Origin: an uncultured Clostridia bacterium
Lineage (GTDB): Bacteria > Bacillota > Clostridia > Oscillospirales > Ruminococcaceae
Assembly (NCBI GenBank): GCA_947176675.1
Contig: CAMWRN010000163.1
Coordinates: 1 to 6,004 of the forward strand
Length of the DNA stretch: 6,004 nucleotides
Direction of reading: 5' to 3'
Below, piece by piece: positions 1-5,878 of this stretch; position 1 is the first letter of the stretch; every line of letters begins with the position of its first letter. The notes beneath the pieces are model-generated. The model saw only the letters and a list, made by a program, of their open reading frames with translations, made no database searches and had not been told where the DNA came from. The translations under genes were made by a program, and so were the position numbers.

Positions 1-54
1 GCAATACAAAGCCATTATTTATAAATTAAAAAATTATATAAAGGAGAAATTTTT
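1..54 (+). promoter_or_regulatory. AT-rich leader and ribosome binding site of the glucokinase gene
   Basis: The 54 bases before the glucokinase start are almost entirely A/T after position 15. A consensus AAGGAG lies at 41-46, eight bases before the ATG at 55, which fixes the start. TATAAA- and TATATA-like stretches at about 20-40 could serve as a -10 element, but any -35 box would lie at or beyond the window edge, so a promoter is only possible. An imperfect AT-only inverted repeat (around 20-41) would be weak as RNA structure. The ribosome binding site is seen directly; the promoter is inference. Confidence 0.5.
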
Positions 55-1008
55 ATGAACTACTACATTGGCATTGACTTAGGCGGAACAAACATCAAGG
101 CAGGCGTGGTAAACGAAAATTTTGAGATCGTCGGCAAGGCGAAAACCAAGACCCTTTGTCCCCGTCCCGCAAAGGATATTGCGGACGACATGGCAAAGGT
201 CAGCATTGAAGCCTGCAAGGACGCAGGTATCTCCATTGACGACGTACAGTGGATAGGCATTGGCACTCCCGGTATCGCTGACAACATCAACGGCACTATC
301 CCCTACTCCAACAACCTTGATTTCAAGGACGTCCCCATTCGCAAGTACATTCAGGAACATATCGACAAGCCTGTTTACGTTGCCAACGACGCTAACGCCG
401 CGGCTTACGGCGAGTTTGTGGCAGGTGCGGCAAAGGGCGCGTCCGACGCGGTTTGTATCACTCTCGGCACGGGCGTTGGCGCAGGCGTTGTTATTGACGG
501 CAAAATTTTCACGGGAAGAAATCTTGCGGGTACAGAGATCGGTCACATGGTAATTGAAGTAGACGGTCCCCAGTGCACTTGCGGAAGAAAGGGCTGTTTT
601 GAAGTATTTTCCTCCGCTACAGGACTTATCAACATGACTAAAGAAGCCATTGCAAAACACCCCGAGACCCTTATGGCGGAGTACGCCGAGAGAGACGGAC
701 ATTCCTCCGCACGTCACGCTTTCGAGGCAATGCGGGCGGGTGACCCTGTGGGCAAAGAAGTTGTTGACAAGTACATCAAGTACCTTGCGGCGGGAATTAC
801 CAATGTTATCAATATTTTCCAACCTGATATTCTTTGCATCGGCGGCGGCGTATGCAATGAGGGCGACCCGCTTATGGTACCAATGATAGAGCTTGTTAAA
901 AATGAAGTCTACACGAGAATGCTGGACAAGAACACCAAAATAACCGTTGCAAGCCTCGGAAACGACGCTGGAATTATCGGCGCGGCGTTCCTCGGCAAGG
1001 CGCAGTGA
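55..1008 (+). CDS. glcK: ROK-family glucokinase (ATP-dependent glucose kinase)
   Basis: Cytosolic sugar kinase expected to phosphorylate glucose to glucose-6-phosphate with ATP, feeding glycolysis. The 317 residues match the usual length of single-domain ROK kinases. Visible motifs, in order: the N-terminal phosphate-binding loop DLGGTNIK at residues 8-15; the catalytic aspartate D112 in NDANAAAYGE; the glycine-rich GTGVGAG at 138-144, which opens the ROK signature; EIGH at 161-164, whose His is a zinc ligand in this family; the zinc-binding cysteines C174, C176 and C181 in CTCGRKGC, followed by FE; and the C-terminal GGG at 263-265 in the adenosine-binding region. All catalytic and zinc residues are present, so the enzyme should be active. 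The start is supported by AAGGAG eight bases upstream. ROK proteins also include N-acetylmannosamine kinases, fructokinases and allokinases; glucokinase is the best reading for this type in Clostridia, but substrate choice is inferred from family. The next gene lies 75 bases downstream, behind a GC-rich hairpin. Confidence 0.93.
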   Translation: MNYYIGIDLGGTNIKAGVVNENFEIVGKAKTKTLCPRPAKDIADDMAKVSIEACKDAGISIDDVQWIGIGTPGIADNINGTIPYSNNLDFKDVPIRKYIQEHIDKPVYVANDANAAAYGEFVAGAAKGASDAVCITLGTGVGAGVVIDGKIFTGRNLAGTEIGHMVIEVDGPQCTCGRKGCFEVFSSATGLINMTKEAIAKHPETLMAEYAERDGHSSARHAFEAMRAGDPVGKEVVDKYIKYLAAGITNVINIFQPDILCIGGGVCNEGDPLMVPMIELVKNEVYTRMLDKNTKITVASLGNDAGIIGAAFLGKAQ

Positions 1009-1022
1009 TATAAGCAAATTTA

Positions 1023-1040
1023 CGCGGGAAACGCCCCGCG
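1023..1040 (+). repeat. GC-rich hairpin after the glucokinase gene
   Basis: A perfect 6-bp all-GC inverted repeat, CGCGGG (1023-1028) and CCCGCG (1035-1040) with a 6-base loop, sits 15 bases after the glucokinase stop. It is followed by GCGGTAAGT and a run of six C (1050-1055), not a T run, so it does not meet the form of an intrinsic terminator. It could slow transcription, protect the 3' end of the glucokinase mRNA or be incidental. The structure is seen directly; any role is inference. Confidence 0.4.
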
Positions 1041-1083
1041 GCGGTAAGTCCCCCCAATGTTAAAAATTACGGAGCGAAAAATT

Positions 1084-1644
1084 ATGAGCAAATTTGATTT
1101 TCTGACCTCGGGAGATTTTCAGGGTGCGGAGGCTTTTATGGAAAACCGCAAACGCTATGCTGTCCTGAAAAGCGGCGATCTGGACGGAATACCCGCGGAC
1201 GAGATTGTCTTTGCGGTCACGTCATGGATAGAGAGCAAGTTTTCCGAGGACTGGCGGAATATGGGCGAGGTCATAAACTCTCTTCCGACTCCATGCATTA
1301 ACATTTACTGCGCAAGCTACATCAAAAACGAAGTGCAAAGCGGCGGTTTCGCACAGGCATTTTTCAACTCCTCACGGGATTTTATAGGTATTGCTGCAAA
1401 TGGTTTTCGCGCGCTGGGGTATCCAAAACCTGCGGACATTATCGAACAGGCTTTGAAAATCAACTTTGACAGTGGCAAAAAGGCGTCTGGACACAGCATT
1501 GAGGATTTCCTCGATTTTGCGAATAACGATGAATACCGCACTCTTGACAAGGATTTTTGCAGGGTCTTTGACGAGAAAAAATTCGGCAGGCTTGCACGAG
1601 ATTATATTATTAAGTACAAAAAATATTTTGGGGAAAACAATTAA
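1084..1644 (+). CDS. DUF4375 (DMP19-like) domain protein
   Basis: Small soluble protein of 186 residues with no signal peptide or membrane segment. The DUF4375 fold is recognisable from about residue 35 to 182: a central block with NIYCASYIKNEVQSGGF (about 73-89), then AFFNSS (92-97), an ALGYPKPADIIEQAL helix (110-124), and a C-terminal block with LDKDFCRVFD and the closing DYIIKYKKYF. These match the family pattern of a YAxxLDxEVxNGGFxQFxxNSS-like core and a YIxxHxxxF-like end. The best-known member is Neisseria DMP19, an acidic DNA-mimic protein that binds a transcription factor, but most members have no known job and this one should not be assumed to mimic DNA. An in-frame ATG at 1057 would add nine residues; I prefer ATG 1084 because a GGAG at 1071-1074 sits nine bases before it, while 1057 follows only a C run. 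It lies 75 bases after the glucokinase gene and 105 before the next gene. Confidence 0.78.
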   Translation: MSKFDFLTSGDFQGAEAFMENRKRYAVLKSGDLDGIPADEIVFAVTSWIESKFSEDWRNMGEVINSLPTPCINIYCASYIKNEVQSGGFAQAFFNSSRDFIGIAANGFRALGYPKPADIIEQALKINFDSGKKASGHSIEDFLDFANNDEYRTLDKDFCRVFDEKKFGRLARDYIIKYKKYFGENN

Positions 1645-1651
1645 AATCTAA

Positions 1652-1738
1652 CTTAGAAAAATTGGCGGCAGCAACAGGACGGAAAAGGAAAACGGCGAGA
1701 TCAACGACGGTGAGGTAGTGCTGAAATTACATATGTAA
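1652..1738 (+). other. Start-less 28-codon open stretch in the spacer, possible gene remnant
   Basis: The spacer between the DUF4375 gene and the next gene has a frame open from just after the stop at 1649-1651 to a TAA at 1736-1738. It has no ATG, GTG or TTG start near its 5' end and no ribosome binding site. Its last part reads as plausible protein, ENGEINDGEVVLKLHM, with codons like those of the neighbours and a GC content higher than a typical spacer here. It could be the tail of a decayed gene, or chance. Its stop overlaps the AAGGAG of the next gene, the same stop/ribosome-site overlap seen at intact gene junctions in this window. Low certainty. Confidence 0.25.
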
Positions 1739-1742
1739 GGAG
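1737..1742 (+). promoter_or_regulatory. Ribosome binding site deciding the start of the 189-residue protein
   Basis: AAGGAG lies seven bases before ATG 1750, a near-ideal site. It supports this start over later in-frame methionines. No convincing -35/-10 pair was found in the 105-base spacer. Confidence 0.7.
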
Positions 1743-1749
1743 AAACATT

Positions 1750-2319
1750 ATGGAAATTAAAAAGTTTGTTAAAAATCTTGCGCAAGCTGCGGGAACATCA
1801 AAAAAACCAAGTACGCAAACCACTGCGCCAAAGCCGTCCAGAGAATGTATCAATGATTTCGGTGCAGACGGCAGATTTATGCTTTGCGGCGATTTTGTTG
1901 AAAGCAAAAGCCACGCCGGTGAGGTCGAGATATTGTACGTCTACGCCCCAGACTGCACCGACAATTATATCGGATACGAGAGCGGCAAACCCTATTTTAT
2001 GATATCAAGCGGCATTGACGAGGTTTACTGCAATGTGACGGATTTTCTCGAAAGCGGTACGGTCAGCAACGTGCTGAAATTTGAAAAGCGCAGTGTTGGC
2101 AGCTCGCTGTTTTACGCCGAAATGGACTATTACGGCGACCGCATGGCAATGTACGCTTTTGCCCGTGATGATGCTTACGGTGCTGACGGAGAAAAAGAAC
2201 CTTTTGGATTGTGCATAGTGTACGGCAGCGATTTAGTAGGTACAGAGCTTGAAAAACATTTTCTCAACGTCCTCAAAGAGGCGGCGGAAACATACAGGGA
2301 GACAGTTATTGCGGAGTAA
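1750..2319 (+). CDS. Uncharacterised 189-residue protein, probably cytosolic
   Basis: I do not recognise this protein. It has no signal peptide or hydrophobic membrane segment. Residues 1-15 form a basic, possibly amphipathic helix (MEIKKFVKNLAQAA), followed by a Ser/Thr/Pro/Lys-rich linker (16-30) and an acidic, aromatic-rich body with apparent alternating strands (about 40-160). It ends in a predicted helix, LEKHFLNVLKEAAETYRE (about 167-184). Five cysteines (33, 46, 69, 94, 155) are scattered and make no CxxC metal site. The coding case rests on a strong AAGGAG seven bases before the ATG, a full open frame and codon use like its neighbours. The lipoprotein gene follows after 32 bases without a terminator, so the two may be co-transcribed. 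The short N-terminal helix plus linker could be a docking tail for a partner, but that is a guess. Confidence 0.75.
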   Translation: MEIKKFVKNLAQAAGTSKKPSTQTTAPKPSRECINDFGADGRFMLCGDFVESKSHAGEVEILYVYAPDCTDNYIGYESGKPYFMISSGIDEVYCNVTDFLESGTVSNVLKFEKRSVGSSLFYAEMDYYGDRMAMYAFARDDAYGADGEKEPFGLCIVYGSDLVGTELEKHFLNVLKEAAETYRETVIAE

Positions 2320-2351
2320 AATCTTACAAACATAACAATAGGAGTGAGGAT

Positions 2352-3425
2352 ATGAAAAAAAGGTTGACGGCTGTTTTGGCAATTCTTTTATGCTTTGCTT
2401 TTTCTTCCTGCAATGAAAGTGGGGACGTAAATATCGCAGAAGAAATCATCATTGACGACATTGAAACGGAAGAAAGCGCTGCGGAGATTACGACTGTTAC
2501 AACGACTTCTGCTGATATTATATCGGAAACCTTCGCAGTAACAGTTGATTCCGTTTTGCCAAAAGATACTGTTTCAGAAACGTTTTTGGAAACGACCATG
2601 AAAACAGAAACGCAGGCGGAAACAACCTTGACACAGATTTCCGAAACATATGGCGACGTACTTGGAGAAATAACAGGTTTTCATTTGACGCTGACATATC
2701 CTTCTGCTGACGGACAAAGCGCAGACTATGTTTTCTGTGCCATTAACCTTGTGACTTCAAGAATTTACAGAATAGACGCGGGCGGTGGCAGCGTTGAAAA
2801 CGAGTCTGCTTATCTCACAGATAATCAGATAAAAACTGTTATGGACAACATACTCGGTATGAGCGTTTTGCCATGTGACGAAAAAGTTACCAAAGAAAAT
2901 GCATGTGAAATAAAATTTGAAAATTCTTCGGGAGTTGTTGTAAATTCAAGAGTTTTCGGTGAAATTCCAGAGGAAATAACAAAGCTTTCCGAGGAAATAG
3001 GCAAGCTTGCAAAATCTGATTTTGATGAAAAAAAATTCAATGAAATGCAGACGAATATCCGGAACGCTATAACAAATAAGACTGTTGATGTGTATGCTTG
3101 TTTGCACTCAAATATTGACAGATACAGTGCACGTGGAGGCGATACCGCAGTTTATGCAGAAAAAGGTCTTATTTTTAAAAGCCGTGATGAAATAAACGCC
3201 GCTGTGGATTTTCTTGAAGAAGAACCTGTAATGCCGATTGCGGACAGTTGGGACGGGTACGCTTTTGTAAAATTTGCGGGTGACGGCAGAATCGAGTATG
3301 TGAACTGGTCCGAAACCGAAAGCGGGCTTTCCGAAAAGCCGATTACATATGACGATTGCATGGCATACTATATCGAAAACGGAACGGTGATAGCCTTTTC
3401 CGACTACCGAAAACAAAACAGTTAA
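2352..3425 (+). CDS. Uncharacterised lipoprotein with a Thr/Glu-rich stalk
   Basis: A 357-residue exported protein. The N terminus is a lipoprotein signal: basic MKKR, a hydrophobic core (5-17) and a lipobox-like FSSC with the lipidated cysteine at C20. Phe at -3 is less common than Leu, but Ser-Ser at -2/-1 fits. After cleavage it should be anchored to the outer face of the cell membrane. Residues about 21-105 are a low-complexity acidic Thr/Glu/Ser-rich stalk containing three SET(F/Y) motifs (58-61, 75-78, 97-100). The rest (about 106-355) looks globular, with cysteines at 129, 175, 185, 250 and 336, a charged helical stretch at about 204-240, and a C-terminal part rich in Tyr and Trp. I do not recognise the globular part; no sugar-binding, protease or hydrolase motif is evident. 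The start has AGGAG at 2340-2344, seven bases upstream. The gene is visibly more AT-rich than glucokinase and ilvD, and ilvD begins 25 bases after it. Export and anchoring are well supported; function is unknown. Confidence 0.82.
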   Translation: MKKRLTAVLAILLCFAFSSCNESGDVNIAEEIIIDDIETEESAAEITTVTTTSADIISETFAVTVDSVLPKDTVSETFLETTMKTETQAETTLTQISETYGDVLGEITGFHLTLTYPSADGQSADYVFCAINLVTSRIYRIDAGGGSVENESAYLTDNQIKTVMDNILGMSVLPCDEKVTKENACEIKFENSSGVVVNSRVFGEIPEEITKLSEEIGKLAKSDFDEKKFNEMQTNIRNAITNKTVDVYACLHSNIDRYSARGGDTAVYAEKGLIFKSRDEINAAVDFLEEEPVMPIADSWDGYAFVKFAGDGRIEYVNWSETESGLSEKPITYDDCMAYYIENGTVIAFSDYRKQNS

Positions 3426-3450
3426 TTTCAATATGAAAGGATAGATAAAA

Positions 3451-5109
3451 ATGTACAGTGATTCAATCAAAAACGGAGCAAATAATGCTCCACACCGCGC
3501 ACTTTTTCATGCGCTTGGTCTTACAAACGAGGAGATTTCCCGTCCAATGGTAGGAATTGTAAGCTCCTACAACGAGATAGTTCCGGGACACATGAACATC
3601 GACAAGATAGTTGACGCCGTTAAGCTTGGCGTTGCAATGGCGGGGGGAACTCCCGTCGTGTTCCCCGCAATCGCTGTCTGCGACGGCATTGCAATGGGTC
3701 ACAGGGGTATGAAGTACTCACTCGTTACCCGCGACCTTATTGCCGACAGCACCGAGGCTATGGCTCTTGCTCACGGCTTTGACGCATTGGTAATGGTTCC
3801 TAACTGCGATAAGAACGTCCCCGGACTGCTTATGGCTGCTGCAAGACTGAATATCCCCGCAATTTTCGTAAGCGGCGGACCTATGCTTGCTGGACGTGTT
3901 GACGGCAAAAAGACAAGCTTCTCCAGCATTTCCGAGGCTGTGGGACAGTTCGCAGCAGGCACTATTGATGCGGACAAGCTTGAAGAGTACGAGAAAAAGG
4001 GCTGTCCCACATGCGGCTCTTGTTCGGGTATGTACACAGCAAACTCCATGAACTGCCTTACCGAGGTTTTAGGCATGGCTCTCAGGGGCAACGGTACTAT
4101 CCCCGCAGTGTACTCACAGCGTATTGAGCTTGCAAAGCACGCAGGCATGAAGATAATGGAACTGCTCCAAAAGGACATCAAGCCACTTGACATTATGACT
4201 GAAAAGGCTTTCATGAACGCTCTCACCGTGGATATGGCGCTGGGCTGCTCCACAAACAGTATGCTCCACCTGCCTGCGATTGCACACGAATGCGGAATAA
4301 ACATCAACCTTGACATTGCAAACGATATAAGCTCCAAAACTCCCAATCTATGCCACCTTGCACCTGCGGGTCACACCTATATTGAGGAATTGGACGAAGC
4401 AGGCGGTGTGTACGCAGTAATGAACGAGCTTTCCAAGAAAAATCTTCTGAATTTGGACTGCATGACCGCAACAGGCAAGACTGTTGGTGAGAACATTTCG
4501 GGCTGCGTAAACAAGGACACTGAGGTTATCCGTCCCATTGAAAATCCATACAGTCAGACAGGCGGAATTGCGGTACTCCGCGGAAATCTTGCTCCCGACA
4601 GTTGTGTGGTAAAGCGCAGCGCGGTTTGCGAAGAAATGCTTGTGCACAGCGGTCCCGCAAGAGTTTTCGACTGCGAGGAGGATGCTATGACGGCAATTAC
4701 AGGCGGCAAGATAAAAGAGGGCGATGTTGTTGTTATCCGCTACGAGGGACCCAAGGGCGGACCCGGTATGCGTGAAATGCTGAACCCAACCTCCGCGATA
4801 ATGGGCATGGGTCTGGGCAGCAAGGTGGCTCTCATCACCGACGGACGTTTCAGCGGCGCAACACGTGGCGCGGCGATAGGTCACGTTTCCCCCGAGGCGG
4901 CTGTAGGCGGCGTTATCGGCGTTGTTGAGGAGGGGGACACTATCTCCATAAACATTCCCAAAAACACCATTACTCTGGACGTCCCGCAGGAGGAGATAGA
5001 CCGCAGGCTTGCGGCGTTCACACCTAAGACCAAGGAGCTTCACGGCTATCTGAAACGTTATGCGAAAATGGTTACTTCGGGTTCGACGGGAGCTATTTTA
5101 AAGGATTGA
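3451..5109 (+). CDS. ilvD: Dihydroxy-acid dehydratase (IlvD)
   Basis: Cytosolic iron-sulfur enzyme (EC 4.2.1.9) that dehydrates 2,3-dihydroxy-isovalerate and 2,3-dihydroxy-3-methylvalerate to the 2-keto acids that become valine, leucine and isoleucine. At 552 residues it has the length of the short Firmicutes form. Visible motifs: VCDGIAMGH (76-84); NCDKNVPG with cluster cysteine C119 and the adjacent lysine K121, which is carbamylated and binds metal in the family; CPTCGSCSGMYTANSMNC (185-202) with cluster cysteine C191; RYEGPKGGPGM (430-440); and DGRFSGATRG (464-473), which carries the catalytic serine S468. At residues 44-47 it reads VPGH, as in the E. coli-type oxygen-sensitive [4Fe-4S] enzymes, not the PCN of plant and mycobacterial [2Fe-2S] enzymes, so an oxygen-labile cluster is likely; this fits an anaerobe. 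The start has GAAAGGA at 3435-3441, nine bases upstream. The 25-base gap before it leaves no room for a T-box or leader attenuator, and no ilvB, ilvN or ilvC is in view. Sugar-acid dehydratases (Edd) are related, but the motifs and length favour IlvD. Confidence 0.96.
   Translation: MYSDSIKNGANNAPHRALFHALGLTNEEISRPMVGIVSSYNEIVPGHMNIDKIVDAVKLGVAMAGGTPVVFPAIAVCDGIAMGHRGMKYSLVTRDLIADSTEAMALAHGFDALVMVPNCDKNVPGLLMAAARLNIPAIFVSGGPMLAGRVDGKKTSFSSISEAVGQFAAGTIDADKLEEYEKKGCPTCGSCSGMYTANSMNCLTEVLGMALRGNGTIPAVYSQRIELAKHAGMKIMELLQKDIKPLDIMTEKAFMNALTVDMALGCSTNSMLHLPAIAHECGININLDIANDISSKTPNLCHLAPAGHTYIEELDEAGGVYAVMNELSKKNLLNLDCMTATGKTVGENISGCVNKDTEVIRPIENPYSQTGGIAVLRGNLAPDSCVVKRSAVCEEMLVHSGPARVFDCEEDAMTAITGGKIKEGDVVVIRYEGPKGGPGMREMLNPTSAIMGMGLGSKVALITDGRFSGATRGAAIGHVSPEAAVGGVIGVVEEGDTISINIPKNTITLDVPQEEIDRRLAAFTPKTKELHGYLKRYAKMVTSGSTGAILKD
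3475..3491 (+). repeat. Small hairpin in the first codons of ilvD
   Basis: GGAGCA (3475-3480) and TGCTCC (3486-3491) form a perfect 6-bp stem with a 5-base loop, covering codons 9-14 of ilvD, 22 bases after the start codon ends. It includes a GGAG that resembles a ribosome site. It may modestly affect initiation or pausing, but a stem this short can arise by chance. Seen directly; role unknown. Confidence 0.3.
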
Positions 5110-5118
5110 TTTTATGAA
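5097..5118 (+). repeat. Junction repeat, copy 1: ilvD stop / ribosome site / next start
   Basis: This 22-base block holds the last codons of ilvD (ending Leu-Lys-Asp-stop), an embedded ribosome binding site AAAGGA at 5100-5105, the TGA stop and the ATG of the next gene at 5114. It matches 19 of 22 bases of the block at 5857-5878. The ribosome site lies wholly inside ilvD, so translation of the anchored protein is probably coupled to ilvD termination. Confidence 0.55.
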
Positions 5119-5869
5119 AAAGGTAATTGTCAGCATTTTTGCTGTAATCGGCGTAATTGCTGTTATATTAGCAATTTTGGGTATTTATGTTATCCATGAT
5201 ATGTCAGCGCATGACGAACAGCCTAATACGGGAGTTATCCAAAAAGACGGCGGCGAAGTTTTTTATATTTCACAGGAAATGTCGGAAACGGGAAAAGGCG
5301 GAACATATTTCCTTTTTTTGGAGAACGACGGTGTAATGCTCGGTGACAGTCAGGACGACACCACTGTTCCATACGGAACCTTTATTCCTCAAAAAAGCGG
5401 TCGGTGCATTATTTATGCCGTGGATTATTTTTGCACCGATGAATTTAACGAAAGGCTTTATGACGTTACCGTTGATGAAAATTTGAAAATAAGCTATGTT
5501 CAAAGAGATGCTTATAAATTTTTTCCGCTTGAACGCATATCTTTTGAGAATTGCCAAATGACCGTCCAAAAAGACGGAAATTCAACCGCTGTACAAAAAC
5601 AAACAGCGGTTGAGATCGGTAATGAAATGAGCGCTATTTACGGCAGCGAAACGGCAAGTTACATCACCGCGCCCGACTTGTCCGAAGGCGTAAAAATAAT
5701 TTGTGTTCATAGCTTGGAGGATCATTCCCGCACCGTGGAATTTTATATGTTGGATAACAAGCTTTACTACTGTAATATTATTGCGGGAAATGAGGAGTGG
5801 CACGAATTTACCCTCGAAGATTTTTGCAGCCTTGACGGAATAAACGAACTGCTTGATTTAAAGGACTGA
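5114..5869 (+). CDS. Uncharacterised membrane-anchored extracytoplasmic protein
   Basis: A 251-residue protein I do not recognise. It begins MKK, followed by one long hydrophobic helix (about residues 4-27) without a clear signal-peptidase site or lipobox, so it probably stays as an uncleaved anchor with the remaining ~220 residues outside the cell. The exported part is acidic and strand-rich, with a FLFLENDGVMLGD segment (66-78), cysteines at 98, 107, 147, 197, 220 and 238, and an acidic C-terminal helix ending in LLDLKD. It starts four bases after the ilvD stop, using AAAGGA inside ilvD eight bases upstream, and the next gene starts four bases after its own stop. A perfect 11-bp inverted repeat lies within codons 157-167. 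Base use is more AT-rich than ilvD, resembling the lipoprotein gene. Coupling to ilvD suggests co-expression but does not show a link to amino acid synthesis. Confidence 0.8.
   Translation: MKKVIVSIFAVIGVIAVILAILGIYVIHDMSAHDEQPNTGVIQKDGGEVFYISQEMSETGKGGTYFLFLENDGVMLGDSQDDTTVPYGTFIPQKSGRCIIYAVDYFCTDEFNERLYDVTVDENLKISYVQRDAYKFFPLERISFENCQMTVQKDGNSTAVQKQTAVEIGNEMSAIYGSETASYITAPDLSEGVKIICVHSLEDHSRTVEFYMLDNKLYYCNIIAGNEEWHEFTLEDFCSLDGINELLDLKD
5582..5613 (+). repeat. Perfect 11-bp inverted repeat inside a coding region
   Basis: TCAACCGCTGT (5582-5592) and ACAGCGGTTGA (5603-5613) are exact reverse complements, separated by a 10-base A-rich loop (5593-5602). As RNA this is a strong hairpin. It is in frame in the 251-residue anchored protein, and the two arms encode the same tripeptide, giving TAV-QKQ-TAV at residues 158-166. 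No T run follows, so it is not an intrinsic terminator. Seen directly; any function is inference. Confidence 0.75.
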
Positions 5870-5878
5870 TACTATGAA
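5857..5878 (+). repeat. Junction repeat, copy 2: stop / ribosome site / next start
   Basis: Same layout as the block at 5097-5118: codons for Leu-Lys-Asp, AAAGGA at 5860-5865, TGA, a 4-base gap and ATGAA at 5874. The two copies differ at three of 22 bases and lie 760 bases apart, flanking the anchored protein gene. It serves as the ribosome site of the last gene in the window. Confidence 0.55.

Noticed and set aside
79..1017. A 312-codon open frame on the minus strand across the glucokinase gene
   Set aside because: It is a shadow of the glucokinase gene, caused by its codon bias. The + strand frame has every ROK motif and a strong ribosome site; the minus frame has no recognisable motif.
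1023..1060. Intrinsic terminator after glucokinase
   Set aside because: The stem is good but no T run follows; the sequence after it is G/C-rich.
1057..1083. Earlier ATG for the DUF4375 protein, adding nine residues
   Set aside because: It has only a C run and no purine-rich site upstream, whereas ATG 1084 has GGAG nine bases before it.
3426..3450. T-box, attenuator or operator in front of ilvD
   Set aside because: The gap is only 25 bases. The TTTCA/TGAAA inverted repeat at 3426-3438 has a 5-bp AT-rich stem overlapping the ribosome site and is too weak to call.
3771..5043. Two long minus-strand open frames (191 and 231 codons) inside ilvD
   Set aside because: Both are antisense shadows of a complete ilvD with all active-site motifs; their translations are cysteine- and serine-rich nonsense without domains.
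3451..5109. Sugar-acid dehydratase (Edd or related) instead of IlvD
   Set aside because: The length near 550 residues and the CPTCGSCSGMYTANSMNC and GRFSGATRG motifs match IlvD closely.
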